A DNA stretch of 64,000 nt from Gigaspora margarita (lineage: Eukaryota; Glomeromycota; Glomeromycetes; Diversisporales; Gigasporaceae), in assembly GCA_009809945.1 (NCBI GenBank), contig WTPW01002425.1, positions 19,427-83,426 of the forward strand, given 5' to 3'. Position numbers and translations under genes: made by a program. A model generated the notes under the pieces. It saw only the letters and a program-made list of their open reading frames with translations, searched no databases and was not told the origin of the DNA. Positions 1-12,936 of the stretch are shown piece by piece; position 1 is the stretch's first letter; each line of letters begins with the position of its first letter.

Positions 1-96
1 GTTTAAGATTGATTTCATGCTAAAGCATTTGAGAAAGGTAATAAGACCAATCTTTAGATCTAAAAAGATCCTTTAATAATAGTAATCTTAATCTTA

Positions 97-318
97 TAAG
101 GTGAAAAAGGGGTAATTTGACGAATCTGGATATCTCGTGGTCTAATAATGGTCGGGAACGAATTCGTCTCGATGAGACGAATTGAATGATACAAAGCTCA
201 CCCGATTCTGATCACTGATCACTGATCACAAGATATCATCGATTATTTACACTTCGTGATCCAGTGAACAGGATCGAATGGTACAAAAATCAATTCGTCA
301 AATTACCTCTACCTCCTT
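97..318. mobile_element. TIR/MITE-like element with palindromic GTCTC module
   Basis: Inverted termini GGTAATTTGACGAAT (111-125) and ATTCGTCAAATTACC (293-307), with weaker pairing outward to about 97 and 318. Inside lies the palindrome ATTCGTCTCGATGAGACGAAT (162-182). No coding capacity. No clear target duplication, so the exact ends are uncertain. Confidence 0.6.
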
Positions 319-420
319 AAAATTTTAATTTTTTTAATACAATATATAATCCCATTTAATGTCACTTTAAAAAAAGATGTTATATTACTAATTTTATATA
401 AAATAATTCTAAATCATGTA

Positions 421-594
421 CAGTCTTCCTCCTCTATAATCACACAGATCATATCAAAAAAATTGGTGATTATAAAAGAGTGTGATTATATAGAAGTCTT
501 TTTTTATAAGTTTATTAATAAATTGTCTCAAAATTTAATGTGATTGTATAGGAGTTGTGATTATATAGGAGGTGATTATAGAGGAGGAAGACTG
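421..594. mobile_element. Tc1/mariner (pogo-like) MITE, 174 bp
   Basis: Perfect inverted termini starting CAGTCTTCCTCCTCTATAAT (from 421), matched by the complement ending at 594, flanked by TA at 419-420 and 595-596. The CAGT start, TA duplication and lack of an ORF are typical of non-autonomous pogo/Tc1 elements. Interior contains repeated GTGATTATATAGGA-like motifs. A short open frame from 572 that starts in the TIR is not credible. Confidence 0.8.
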
Positions 595-1139
595 TATAAA
601 GTATAATACAAAAAATAAACTGTTTGTTAATATTAAAAATAAACAAGTTTTTAAATTAGTTACTTTAACTTTGCCAATTACCATTTTCTACCTTATAATC
701 TGTATATGTACTGGTATATTGTACAGTGCTCTCCAAAAATATATCAACAAATTTTTTGAATTCACGCAAAAAAGTGTTACAGTCAGACTTTCTTAGTGTG
801 ATTTGACTATGAACATGTGTGAAATTTATATTCAGAGAGGTATTGCACTTAGGGATGTAAAAATTTATCGAATTTCAAAGTTAAAAATTAAGTGATGTAT
901 TTCGGAAATAAGTAGGATTTTTTTAAATAACCATTTTTACTATGTTGAATTCTAAATCGGAAAACTAAAATAAGATTCTCTGATCTAATTTTGAAACTCT
1001 CCATTCTATTAGTTGTGCCAAGTGATGGTAAAATTTCAGACATTAAGAAAAGAAGGTCAAAAGTATCTAACCTTTTCATGTCACCCTGCATCATATAAAT
1101 TTAGGCAGTGATGTCAATATGTCACTATTTAACGAGCAT
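595..1139. other. AT-rich stretch, no gene recognised
   Basis: No convincing gene on either strand. A 68-codon open frame on the minus strand (888-1094) has no recognisable motif and no splice context, so I do not call it. Confidence 0.4.
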
Positions 1140-1216
1140 GCATTTAGGAGGCTTGCATTTAGGGAGTCACGGGGCTTGCATTTAGGGGGTTTTCATAGGG
1201 CGTGCATTTAGGGGCA
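1139..1216 (+). repeat. Short direct repeats with GCATTTAGG core
   Basis: Four irregularly spaced copies of GCATTTAGG(A/G)GG within about 75 bases, much more G-rich than the surroundings. They abut the truncated hAT-like end that begins at about 1217. Confidence 0.6.
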
Positions 1217-1350
1217 GCGTTTAAAACTTAACGTTATCAATGTTCTCGGAGAACATTACACAATTTTGAAAATGATTAAATATGTTTCCTATTTAGTACA
1301 TTTAATGAATTTTTTCATATAAAAAAAAAAATCAAATTTTCTGTATAAAG
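1217..1350 (+). mobile_element. Truncated hAT-like MITE end
   Basis: The stretch from CAGCGTTTAAAACTTAA onward, with internal AATGTTCTCGGAGAACATT, resembles the left part of the complete element at 9861-10088. The right terminus is missing, so this is a truncated copy. Confidence 0.45.
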
Positions 1351-1374
1351 AAAATCAAGGTGTGCTGGAGGTTA

Positions 1375-1493
1375 GAACCGGTTTGAAATTCGAGTTTATC
1401 ACTTAAGTTTTGCGATATTTGAAAATCTAACAAAATTTAATAGGATAAATATGTGATAAAATAGGATAAAACTCGAATTTTTCAAACCGGTTC
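1375..1493. mobile_element. Small inverted-repeat element (GAACCGGTTTGAAA ends)
   Basis: Left end GAACCGGTTTGAAATTCGAG (1375-1394) pairs with CTCGAATTTTTCAAACCGGTTC at the right, ending at 1493. About 119 bp, no ORF, no obvious TSD. Confidence 0.6.
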
Positions 1494-2250
1494 CGATCTT
1501 TATGCTGTCCCTCGATGGCCATCCCGTCCCGATTGTCAAATGGTAACCCAAATGTCAATTGGCTAAATTCGACCCTGGCTAATTAATTGATTTTTCAGCA
1601 GATTGATATTGGGTCTCACAACAAAAGGTGGTGATGGGTCAAAAAAAATTTTTGTGGTTTTTAATATTATGTTTTAAATAATTAATTTTTGTAAAAATAA
1701 AGTTTTACACCTTTTTTTTTTGACCCATGACAAATAAAAAAATGTTTTTTTTTTTTGCTTTATTGATATTATTAACTGCACTCATACCTAGAAATATTAA
1801 AATTAATCAACTTTAAAAAATGGCAAATCGATGAAATGTATTACATTGGAACTATTTGGTTTTATTTGTCATAGCAATAGATCGTGATTATACTACAGTA
1901 TTATCATTTTTTAACTTAGCTTAGAAAGAAGGAATATTGTAATTACTTAATGTTCAAGATCATCGATCAAAACAAACAAAATCTTATCCCTTATCTGTAT
2001 ATCGTTTCAGGTATATATCAGAATATTAACCCTTTATAGCGCGGTCGATAATTATTAATTTACTTAATAACTAAAGTTCTGTATTAGGCATGGTCTCTAT
2101 TTCTTAATAGGATCGTGCTTGGCGTTTGCGGGAACCTAGATATTTGTATTACATTTTAATATTGTCGATCTTTAACATTTATATCAACTTATCAAAAAAA
2201 AAAAGAACGGTGAATTGGCAATGAAATGTTGGTAGTACAAGGTTTTCCAG
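1494..2250. other. AT-rich non-coding DNA with a short inverted repeat
   Basis: GATGGGTCAAAAAAAA near 1633 is mirrored by TTTTTTTTGACCCATGA near 1715, suggesting a very small palindromic element. Nothing coding was recognised in the remainder. Confidence 0.4.
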
Positions 2251-2254
2251 TATT

Positions 2255-2560
2255 GATGTCATGTATCCACGTGACATTTTGTGTAAATCAACCAATCGGG
2301 GTGCGAAAGTTTTTTAGCCCGAAGAAGACAAAAACAATAAAAAAAGTAACATAAAATGGGTGCCTTAAGGCATTAATAAAAATGCAATTTTACCTATATG
2401 CTGGTCCTAACCCTAACCCTGACCTTAATGCTAAACAAACAGGCTCTAACCCTAATTTTAACTAATTTTAACTAAATTTTCAAAAAATTACGTGGGTACA
2501 TGGCTAGTAATTGTGATCAGAGTTAATCACAAAAACATCACATTATCCACGTGGAATATA
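2255..2560. mobile_element. Inverted-repeat element with telomere-like interior
   Basis: Ends carry TATCCACGTG-type sequence (about 2265 and 2546-2556). The interior has CCTAACCCTAACCCTGACC (about 2405-2425) and a second CTCTAACCCTAA block. It resembles the telomere-like element family seen elsewhere in the window, but the boundaries are approximate. Confidence 0.4.
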
Positions 2561-2793
2561 ATTAATATAATTGATTGGTCAATTATATATATTTATTTCA
2601 CATACTTATTGTACTGCCGATGTACAAATATTTAAACATCCACTTACCCCTGAAGCATTCCGTAATGGTAGAAGTTATACTACACATTTCCAAAAATCAC
2701 TTTACAAAATAACAACTTCAAGTAACACTAAGGGGAATGATAAATATCACCTGATTATTCTCCTCCTGTAGTCCCAAAATTTAGGGTAGTCTC

Positions 2794-3062
2794 CAAATGA
2801 TCTATAGAAAAATTACAAGTCTAATGTAATCAAAAAGTTATTTAGAACAATTACAGGTTTCTAATGTAATCAATAAACCCTTGCATATTTTTATGCTCCC
2901 TTGTATATTTATGCATGAGTATGCATGATTATGCATGATCATGCATAAATATGAAAGGGTATAAAAATTTGCAAGGAGTTTATTGATTACATTAGAACTT
3001 GTAATTTCTATAAATAACTTTTCAATTACATTAAACTTGTAATTTTTCTATAAATAATTTGG
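2794..3062. mobile_element. Long-hairpin MITE
   Basis: Two arms of more than 100 bases (CCAAATGATCTATAGAAA at left, its near complement ending AATTTGG at about 3062) fold around repeated ATGCATGA units near 2921-2945. No coding sequence and no defined TSD. Confidence 0.7.
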
Positions 3063-3065
3063 AAA

Positions 3066-3235
3066 TGGGATGTGGCAACATAGTGTAGTTGGGTTGTTGT
3101 CACCCCAAGCTTAAGTAACTAAAAGGTTCCAAGTTTGAATCCTACTTAAGACATTTGTCACCATTAATTTAAAAACATTTTGTGTTATAGTGACTGCTTA
3201 ACCTTTGTTCTACTACAATACAAAATCAGATTATA
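3066..3235 (+). mobile_element. tRNA-derived SINE-like head
   Basis: TAGTGTAGTTGGG (3081-3093) fits an RNA polymerase III A box. GGTTCCAAGTTTGAATCC (3125-3142) fits a B box at about the expected distance. The flanks do not form an acceptor stem, so a SINE head is more likely than a functional tRNA gene. Confidence 0.45.
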
Positions 3236-5505
3236 GGATCTGTAGCCCAGATTATACTAGTTACTAGGAGCTGTTGTACTACAATAGTACAAAAATCCTG
3301 GGAACATAGCAGGGCAAAAACAGCATGGCAAGTTCTGAGCAGAAACTAGTTAGCCTTTGATAGTATTACAAAATGGAATCAGACTAAGAAAACTGGAAAA
3401 AGCTAAACAGACAAAAGCTTCTATAGCAAAAAAGGGTTTACCAATTTGGCTACCAGAGTTGCACCAGAGAAAAAGAACATGTGCTATAGAAGCATGGACC
3501 AAGAAAAGAAAGACTATAAAGGAATCCTAAAGCCTGACTGACCAACCCTTTTGGGCCAACTAAATTGGTAGTCTAGAATACTAGTAATCTCTCAAAAATA
3601 AAAAGATAAAGTACTAGAGTTGATGAACTTCACAAGAGCAAAAGTAGGTAATAGTAGTAGTCTAAGGTAACCCCTAACTGCAAGTGTAAACCTTGGTGAA
3701 TGTGCAAGTTATTGAAGCATAGGTGAATACCTATATAGGACAGATACTACTTTAACAAGTCTATTATTAATGATAACAATGCTCAAATAGTCCAAATTGG
3801 GTTCTGAGGCTACATAATAAAGAATCTAGAACACTAAGTTCTGGTGATACAGGAATCAAAGAGTTTAAAATAGGCAATATTAGTATGTGGTTGCAGGTAT
3901 AGCAGCTAATATAGAACCTTTAGATGCTATTTAAATAGACAACCAAAAGTTGCAGATGAGGTTAATTGTATTCTTGTCAATGTAACAAATGCTAGTAGAT
4001 CCTTATATGGATCATTGATGGCTCTAATATCTTAAATAAAATTTTCTATGTTTCAAGACTAGTATTTTGAATAATAAAAATAAAAAATAAAAAAAATAAA
4101 TAATTTGAAAACTACTTTAAAATTTTTAAGTACTACAAAAATAGGTATAATTAGATAATATTTGTCATTCCTTTAAATATAAAATAAAATATATCAAATA
4201 ATATAACTATATATATAATTAACTATATAATACACTATATTATGTAGTTCAATTATTATAACAAATTAAACCAATCACTGAGAATCATTATGAAATGATG
4301 ACATACCTGTTACGAACTTCTAAGCCTCAAGATGCCATCCAACTATATTTGGTACTAGAATCGCTTGCAAAATATACCCAGATATCTCATCACTATATAG
4401 GAAAGTACAGTTGTTAGCATATTACTGAATTGAGATGTTAAGTCCTAGATTCTGAAGTCACAGAAAACCAGCTAGTTATAGTAGCATGCAGGCTTGAGAT
4501 ACTTACCCAATGTGGTAGAGGTAGCTGCATGGCTTGAGATACGAACTCCTAGAAAGTACACTAGTAGGAACTTGAGAATACTCTTCAGATACACCAAATT
4601 GGAACATAAAGCACCTATCTGGCAACATACACCAAATTGAAGTTTATATTAGGTAATGTGAGTAAAGTGGAGAACATGTCGATACTAATTGGCAGTTGGT
4701 AAGAGACATACAAAAACCAAGTCAGTTGTATAGTGGGAATATGGAAGGCTCTGGTGGGTTTTAGCTATGGATAAATGGTTGTCTGATCTAAAGTCCTAGT
4801 TTCAATACTTGTATATAATATGTATATGTTTATGGCACTACAATATATTAATCCACTTAAGTATTAATAAAGTTTGGGGCAGGTGCTATACCCAGAGTTC
4901 TCCTAAATATTAAAAAAAAATTAAACCTTCATTTTTAAAATTAAATAATGCCAGATATGATTGCAGACCTAATAAAAAGAGGATACTTTATTGGTATCAT
5001 ATTATTAGTACTTGGCACCAAAGCACAAAATTGCAATCTACTATTATTTTAATAATTAAGTTTGCGTATATTTATAGAAAAAATGTATTTGTCATACCTG
5101 CAATGCATCACTAGCCCATAACGCCTTAAGGCCTTATTAATGTTAAAGTAAAATTAAGTTAAAATTAGAGTCAAAATTAATACAGAATTGCGAGAGGATC
5201 ATTTTTTGTTAGAAGTGCAGTAGGTGTTATCTTAGTAAAATTTTGAGTTATAAATATACCTGTGACAAAAAAGGTGTGTTGCAGGGTGCAACAAATATAT
5301 TTTTCCATATTTATATTACAAATTTTTTATTTGCTTTAATCTATAATAAAAATCAACTTAATTAAATAGAACCTTCTGCATTTTATAATAGAATTTTGTG
5401 CCCTGCTTGGCACAATTGCAAAAATTTGGTTTTAAATATCTAATAAAATCAAATATAAAAATTTTAAATAAATCACTTTTATATATACAAAATATATACA
5501 TGTTA
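3236..5505. other. Non-coding stretch, probably degraded repeats
   Basis: All frames are heavily interrupted. Moderately GC-richer text at 3250-4060 and 4270-4860 contains repeated phrases such as GGCTTGAGATAC (about 4492 and 4531), so old repeat debris is likely. TTTTTTGTTAGAAGTGC near 5203-5218 matches the core of the telomere-like element family. Confidence 0.35.
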
Positions 5506-5654
5506 GAGCTGTGTCATTAATCACCTGATTATTTTTTATTAAAGGCCTAACCCCTTCACCCTTCTTAATAAAGATTTGGTCAGGTTTCTATATATGATTT
5601 TACAATTTTTTACTCCCTTCCCCCCTAAAAATCACCTGATTTTTGTCACTCCCC
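5506..5654 (+). mobile_element. Small MITE, copy 1 (CATTAATCACCTGATTA family)
   Basis: Shares the same beginning (CATTAATCACCTGATTATTT) and end (ATCACCTGATTTTTGTCACTC, in part) with the element at 27203-27348. Imperfect inverted termini, no ORF. Confidence 0.55.
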
Positions 5655-7611
5655 TAACTGTATTGATTGTATTGTATTAAATATATACAATTTTTAAAAA
5701 GTAATTTAGGATTACTGATATTTGATTAAGATATTTGAAATCAAAGTTATTGCTTAATTATACTAAACACTAGATATTATTTTCAAATAAAATTATAAGT
5801 TAAGTTAATATAATTTATAAAAATAAATAATTAGATCTTTGAGAATATTCTACTGGTACATATATTTGGTTTTGGTTTAGTGCAACAATGGCATCCATAC
5901 ATACTCTATATAGTTCTTGACCTCTTAGAATATAGGGACTCATTAGTAGAAAAGGGTAAAAGGTTTTTGCTACTTTTTTTGTAAATTTTAAATTAGAATA
6001 GCTCAATAACTACTAAATCAAATTAAATAAAAATTTTTTTTATTTAATTTTAAACTACATATAATTAAAATATAAAAAAAAATTATCAAATTTAGTTTAG
6101 TAGTTATTGAAATATTTAATTCTAAGTTTAAAAAACTTTTACTTAAAAACTTTTTACCCTTTTTTTACTAATAAGCCTCTATATATAAAAAAATTTTCTA
6201 AAATTCATATATTTATATATAAAATTTTACAAAAACTTGAATATTTTATAATATAGTAATCCAATATAAATACATTTGGTACTATTTAATCCATTTTGAT
6301 AAAATAAATCTAATAATAACAATATCATTTTATTTTGACTACTAGATCAAAAATATTTGCAAAAACTATTAGTTATATAATAATTTTATAAAAAAAAGTT
6401 ATGATCAATGGTTTTTTGTCAATATCTTTCAATCTTGTAATCCAAATAAAATGATTTGTTATTATTTGATTCCTCTTATTAAGATAAATCAAATAATGCT
6501 AAAATTATTCAATTTGGACTACTAGATCAAAAGTTATACAACTTTTATAAAAAAATTATATTATTTTTGACCCTTCTACTTTATTAAAAAAAATTATATT
6601 TTGTATAATCCATTATCTTGTATAACTTATTTATAGATTCCTTCTTATTAAAATACTAGATTACTAAATTATTAAAAGAAATTAAAACTATAAATATAAA
6701 TTATAATTTTTGTTCCTATAGTCACTATTATTACGAAGTTATTTTTATATAAAACTATTGCCAATTTGTTTCTAGGATAATTTTATTTTATTATATGTAG
6801 AACCAATTAGATTGTAGAATCTTATATAACAAATAAAGAAAAAATTAAAAAAAAACAAAGAATTTAATTAAATAAAAAATTTTATTATGAAAACTAGCTT
6901 TATATTTCTAAGTAAAAGTTTTATATCTAATTTTGTATATTAGTCACACAATATATTACATATAAATTATTTTATATATAAAATTATAAAAAAAATATTA
7001 AATTACTATAAACTTTGCAGCTATAATATTTCTTCATCTATATAATAATTTAAAATTAAAATTTTTAAAAATATAGACCAAGTAAATAAAAAAATTAATA
7101 CAAATTCAAATAAAATTTTGTTAAATTTGTACAAATCAAAAATATAACTTTGCTAAAAACAAAAATTTAGTGATTTAAAATAAGAAATATATATATATAA
7201 ATATACTTTGAACAACTTTATTTAGATAATAAAGATAGGTTACTTTGTAAAAAATATGTTATCTATGTACTAAAGTTAAACTTTTAGTTTATTAAGGATA
7301 GAGGGTATGTAGATCATTTCTATTAATAAATAAGTGACAAAAAATATTTTTACTGCGAATTTACAAGTTGCTACATATGAATGTTAATTTTTTACTAAAT
7401 AAATTGTTATTTATATACTAAGTAAAATTGTTCATAATAAAAAATTACGCATATTCTAAAAATTTTATTAATTTTGAATGAAATTTGATAAAGTTTTTAT
7501 AGTAACAATTTTTGTGGGGGTGTGGTCTATTCTGTGGGGGTGATCACAAATTGGCCAATCAAGTCACATATAAACAATAATAAAATAGAGTCACGAAGAT
7601 AAAAACAGCTA
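5655..7611. other. Very AT-rich DNA with inverted-repeat arms
   Basis: No gene. Nested imperfect palindromes are present, and the part 6940-7290 is an inverted copy of 21981-22330 about 14.7 kb away. Confidence 0.5.
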
Positions 7612-7805
7612 CTGTAAAATATGGACCTGTGTACCCCCATGTGGTGTACTTCCTGCTATTTTGAAATGCCAATTTATGACTTATACCCCGGGTACATAAG
7701 TACAGTATATATAGTAAAATATATTGTTCAATATAGTGTAGCTGTACCCGGGTACACAGATTGAGACAGGGAAATACCCAGGGTACACAGATCCGTATTT
7801 TACAG
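7612..7805. mobile_element. TA-flanked MITE with GGGTACAC ends
   Basis: Inverted ends CTGTAAAATATGGACCTGTG (from 7612) and its near complement ending TATTTTACAG at 7805, flanked by TA on both sides. Contains repeated CCGGGTACA units. Non-coding; mariner-type by TSD. Confidence 0.65.
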
Positions 7806-9690
7806 TATATCTTATGTTCTACTGGGCCAATTTTAGTGATTCGACTACCGTTAGAATCAGAAAAACCTCTTTTACAATTTTATTTAAAAATTTAATATGG
7901 TTACTTAATAAGAATTTTCTTTATTATTAAATATAAAATTTTTAGTAACTAATTTATTAATAGAAATGATCTATATACCCTTTACCCTTAATATAACCTA
8001 TTATTTTTAGAGTATTATATTTTGAACACTTAAGCAAAGTTGTTTTGGTATATAATTTTACATATATTACTATCAAAATGCATTTTTATAAACCTTTTAC
8101 TAAGTAAAAATAGTGTCAAATTAAAAAAAATTTTTTAAAAAAACTCTTTTCCAAAAATTTGTAAATCACTAGATAAACAATAAAATTAGTAAAAAACGGC
8201 AAAAGAATTCAAACACATAGTGGTGCTCAACAGTCCAGGCCCATAAACCTTTAAGTAATTAATTAACTGTAATAATTTAGGGTTCTAAAGTAATATAAGT
8301 TGAAATTAAGAGAACAAGAAGAGACATTCTTATAGCTAGTACTTCATCTTTCACCAAGCAAGTGTTGCTGACTATGTCAGCAGCAAGAACAAAAATGATA
8401 GTTAATAGTGAGAGTGGGCATAACCCAAACAAGAACAACTTGCAAGACTTACAGAACATGAAAATAGATGAACAATATGATCTTGTCCTGAAAAAACTCA
8501 AAACAAACCATATACCACTATCTGAGAACTTACTAGTATTGGTACACAAAATCAGGATAGAATTTATTCTCAGAATGGAGGATCCAGTGAGACCTTGAAA
8601 AAATCAAACATGACATTATATACAGACAATCCAACAACAGATCTACAGAGTACCCAGGTTGGTACCTCTGAAAAAGCAAAATTCTCACCCAATAATCTAT
8701 ATATAGTATCAAAAACAAATACTTCTCACAATGATCAGGAAATACCAAACCCAGATACAAACTGTTCATTAGGTGATGCAAAGGTTCTAGAACAATCAGA
8801 ACATACAGATACAGATAGTCAATAGGAAGTAATATGTACAACCAGAGCTCAATTTGATAATGACTGTTTCTTTGATATTGAAGATTCTATAAAGGTACAA
8901 AATACTTCCAAATTTAATGATGATCTAATAGAAACCAGTTCATATGTGACTATAGAAGATAAAAATGAGTACAAGCCAAGACAACTAAGTTATAGTGAAG
9001 TTTTAACAGGAAATACAAGCAGGAGAAGAATCCAGGGCTAGCATGAAGAATACAGTTAGGATGACTTAGTTAAAGCCAGACTAGCCAAGTTAAAAGATAG
9101 TACAAATAGGGATGTATTTAATGAAACAAAATGGCATTATGACAAAATAGTTGAAGCGTTTCAAGATTACAAAGCTAAAAGGGTTGGTAAAACATAAGTT
9201 GAATACAAAGACAACTAACTATGCACTGTCAAAAGCAATCTTCATGAAGTTAAAATTCAAGGACTGGGCATTCTTCAGATCTTTCACTAGGCATACCCTT
9301 CTCAACTGCAGCATCAACAAGAATTTACAAAAATATTAAATAAAGCAATAGAATGTTACAAGAGGTTTCATAACATATTACTAACAAGTAAACCCAACAG
9401 GGACCAAATCTTCATTAATCTAAGATGGAAACTGGCAGTCAATATTTTAAAAAACCTAGAAATAAAAGAGCTGAATGCCCACAAAATTACACAATGGTTG
9501 TTCTATTTAGACGGCTTTGCCAAGTTGAAAATAAAGGTACCATTTGAAAAACTAAGGATAGAGTTAAGGGAGTTATTAATGGAATAGCTATGTGAGCTAC
9601 CTGAGAATTCAGAATACATATCTATAAAGCTTAAAGAATTACTACCATTTGAATTACTAATAGTAGACAGAAAAGAAACTGGTCAAATAA

Positions 9691-10261
9691 GGGTGTTATC
9701 TATTAAAATAGCCTTTTTTTACATATATTTTATTTTGTAATAATTGAGTTTAATTATTTGTTTTGATTTTTGAACTGATCCAAAATTAATTAACTTTCAT
9801 AATTTTGATTGGTTAAATGTAGCAGGTGACTGTCAGATAATCTCGTGATATGTTGGCCCTAGTGTTTAAAATTCAATGTTCTCAGTGTTCTCAAAGAACA
9901 TTATACAATTTTTGAGAACATAAATTATTAAAATATGTTTTCTATTTGAGAACATTCAAAAAATTCTTTTAATATTAAAAAAATTTTAATGTTCCTATAT
10001 AAAGAACATTAAAATTTTACTGAGAACATTAAGAAATTAAAAATGTTCTTTTTGAGAACATAAAACCATATTTGAATTTAAACACTGGTTGGCCCTACAC
10101 AGCCTTGTATAATTTTTCTTTTACAATTAACTTGATTTTTTATTATGCAAATCGATTTTATTTATAATTGAAAAATATTGATCATGTCAAATTTATATAA
10201 ATCTAATGAAAATACATTTTTCAAAAAATTGCAAAAAAGGGCTGTTTTAATAGATAACACT
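9691..10261. mobile_element. MITE in LINE, GTGTTATCTATTAAAA ends
   Basis: Left end GGGTGTTATCTATTAAAATA and right end with the complement TTTTAATAGATAACACT are flanked by TCAAATAA (9683-9690) and TCAAATAG (10262-10269), an 8-bp duplication with one mismatch. The 571-bp element has no ORF and contains a second element at 9861-10088. hAT-like by TSD length. Confidence 0.75.
9861..10088. mobile_element. Nested hAT-like MITE (AGTGTTTAAA ends)
   Basis: Perfect 8-bp duplication TTGGCCCT at 9853-9860 and 10089-10096. Ends AGTGTTTAAAATTC and GAATTTAAACACTGG are inverted. The interior is filled with GTTCTC/GAGAAC palindromes, as in the larger element at 17852-19403. It lies inside the MITE at 9691-10261, so it inserted later. 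Confidence 0.85.
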
Positions 10262-11623
10262 TCAAATAGTTAGAGCTATAAAACATATGTTCAAATTTTT
10301 GCAATTACCTGAGCCATACTTTGCAAATAGGTTGACCCCACTTTCAGACCACCTAGCTGATCTTGAAGAATAGTGGAAAAACAAATTCCTAATAAGATCT
10401 CATTTAGAATTAAAGCTCTTAAGAGAGTACTACAAAGATTTGAGAACATACTATACTTTTGAGCGCTTGCCTAAAGCATACTTTGAACTTGCCTAAACCA
10501 AAATTGCAATTACCCTGTACAGCTTAGTTATTAATTAAAGATGTTGCATACACCTTCTCCTTTTCTTTGAAAGGGCAGATAATTTTAAAAGACACATGCT
10601 CATGCTAAGGGAACACTACAATTTAAGAAATTGCCCAGTAATTACTTTAGAAGCAAACCTAAATTACCTGAGACCTCCAAGTAGATCAAAAACAAGGCCG
10701 TTATTCTTTTCCAATTAAGAAGAAATATGAAGCAAGGAGATTCATCAGAGAGATAGAAGAAGACTACACTATACCTAGAGTAATGTCTTCAAATTATATT
10801 GAAGTTAATTATACAGACAAATCTGTTCTGCTGTAGGATCCTCAAGTGATCAAAGAGTTAGATATCCAGTACCAATAACAAGCCCAAGGCAATTAATAGC
10901 AACTGTATGTAATCTATACCCTTTATACCACTTCTAAAGTATCCCTGAAAACTGGTTAAGGCTCCCATGGAGAGAAAAAAAAATAGACAACAACAACAAA
11001 AGTAGGATAACAGATAATATCAAGACATTAAAAGCAAGAATGAAAGAATCTAAATTAAGTAAGGATCTGGCACTGCCCATAACAAGATACGAAGATATCA
11101 AGGCAGTAGTAGAGGCACTAAAGGAGCAATTTGAATTCAATAACATTCTACAATACTTGATACAACTGTTTGAACTTAATATGCCCGAATAGGATGTATA
11201 TGAATATGATGATAATGATGTTTGACAAAGATTATAAACAAAAAGTCACAACTAGTAATGGACCCTATAGTAATACAATTAAGTGTCAGGAAATCACAAG
11301 TACATTCACAGATATAGGAATAATAGATAATAACACAGCATTATCAAATAAAAGTAACTCATCAAAGATTGAGTATCAAAAACCTTTTAAATACAACCCT
11401 TCAGAATCTAAAAAAAATTATAATATACAATGCTCAAGATATTAATATGCTATAAAATTTCAATTACTTCTCGAATACTGTGCAAATGAAAGAGCACACA
11501 TTGTGGCAATAACTGAAACAAAACTAGCAAAATTGACAACTCATATTCAAGACTTTGTAAACCTGTTATATAAAATATATATAGCAAATTGTGTACAAAC
11601 ACAGCAAAAATTAGAGAATCTAG

Positions 11624-11903
11624 CAGTGTTGTACATTTTGGCTGTCCATAGCCTTTTTTGGCTTGTTCAAGTCCAAAATTGTCCAAATGTCCAAAATTGT
11701 CCAAAGCTTGTCCAGGCTTTAATAATTAATAAATCTATCTAAAAAATATATAACTGTATATTTTTTTAGGTGCTGAACACATTTCAGTTAAAATTAAAAT
11801 AGGTTATCTTAATAAAATTTTAAGCAATTTTACTTTATTTAATTGTCCAAAATTGTCCAAAATTGTTCAAATCATTGTTCAAAGCTGTCCTGTGACAACA
11901 CTG
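11624..11903. mobile_element. hAT-like MITE, CAGTGTTGTACATT family, copy 1
   Basis: Starts CAGTGTTGTACATTTTGGCT and ends GACAACACTG. Flanks GAATCTAG (11616-11623) and AAATCTAG (11904-11911) form an 8-bp TSD with one mismatch. Interior has repeated TGTCCAAAATTG units. A second copy lies at 48355-48644. Non-coding. Confidence 0.85.
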
Positions 11904-11935
11904 AAATCTAGTATAGGAACTATAATTGCCTTATA

Positions 11936-12466
11936 GGGGGCATCCATAAATAACGTTATGTACCCCTACATAGTAGCTCTTGACCCCCCTCTACTATATA
12001 AAAAAANTTTTAAAAATCCGTATGTTTATATATAAAATTTTACAAAAACTTGAATATATAATGACCCAGTGATCCAATCTGGATGATTTTGGTACCATTC
12101 GATTCGTCTCTATGAGACGAATCCAACGGTATCAAAAACATTTCATTTGGGCCACTGGATCACGTTTTATTAACGAAATACTATTGATTTTATTGTAATT
12201 TTATAAGAAAACATAATAACCAATAGTATTTCGTTAATAAAATGTGATCCAGTAATCCAAATCAAATGAAATTGATATCATTTGATTCCTCTCCTCGAGC
12301 GGTTCGAATGGTACCAGAATCATCCAATTTGGACCACTGGATTGAGTTTTAGACAAATTTTTATAAAAAAATTGCATTATGTTAGGGGGACCCCCTACAT
12401 ATTGGAAAATCATTATATTTTGGGGGACCCCCCCCCTCAAGCATAACGTTATTTATGGATGCCCCC
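11936..12466. mobile_element. Harbinger-like MITE, 531 bp
   Basis: A 25-bp perfect TIR, GGGGGCATCCATAAATAACG at left (11936 on) and its complement ending at 12466, flanked by ATA on both sides (3-bp TSD). Interior holds the palindromic GTCTC module (12102-12122) and a second degenerate one near 12285. G-run starts and 3-bp TSDs suggest PIF/Harbinger. No transposase. Confidence 0.75.
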
Positions 12467-12565
12467 ATACCCAGACCTCCAACTATTTATACATAACATC
12501 CAATCGATCCCAGGCATAGCCCTGCTAATAGATTTGTTTTTTCTGGATAAGAATAAAATTAGATA

Positions 12566-12936
12566 GGGCCTGTCAATTAAAACATAGCTTATGGCTTTTT
12601 TTCTATTTTGAGAAAATCACATTTGAAATTTAGTGTAACAACAACAATGATAATCTATTATTAGTAAAACCTGTTTGTTCTACATGAATTAACCAATCAT
12701 ATAAGCTCTTTGTTATGGCTATGCAGCAAGGATCAACAAGATAATTTTTAAAATCTATTTTAGATCGCTTCTATTTACATGAGACATTTAGAAAAATAGA
12801 CATCGACAAAAATTTTATTATGTAAATCAATGCTTTAAATATTGAATTATATAATCAAAAGCATGCTTTATTTGATAGTATTGTTAACTCATTTTTGCAA
12901 AAAATGCTATAAGCCGTATTTTAATTGACAGGCTCC
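12566..12936. mobile_element. MITE with CCTGTCAATTAAAA ends
   Basis: Left GGGCCTGTCAATTAAAACAT pairs with right TATTTTAATTGACAGGCTCC. AGAT occurs beside both ends but the exact TSD is unclear. About 371 bp, no ORF, inserted in the LINE endonuclease. Confidence 0.65.

Larger units (their letters stand above)
8362..11445 (+). pseudogene. LINE ORF1 remnant
   Basis: A hydrophilic Ser/Thr/Asn/Lys-rich protein can be followed from ATG 8362 (MSAARTKM begins four codons later), with a frameshift near 8530-8590 into the frame that runs to a TAG at 8823-8825. It resumes beyond, with TAG at 9039-9041 and 9057-9059 where Trp fits, and another at 9585-9587. The MITE at 9691-10261 splits it. A later piece, with TAG at 11190-11192 again in place of a likely Trp, leads towards the endonuclease. 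No zinc knuckle or other named domain is visible. By position, before the endonuclease, it is the expected nucleic-acid-binding ORF1 or the N-terminus of a single ORF. Function is inferred only from position. Confidence 0.55.

Noticed and set aside
2571-2771. 66-codon frame containing HPLTPEAFRNGRSY
   Set aside because: Reads protein-like for about 45 residues but is isolated, with no upstream or downstream continuation or known motif; perhaps a retroelement scrap, too weak to annotate as a gene.
8277-8841. Minus-strand frames of 90 and 102 codons
   Set aside because: Antisense of the LINE first ORF, with no recognisable motifs.
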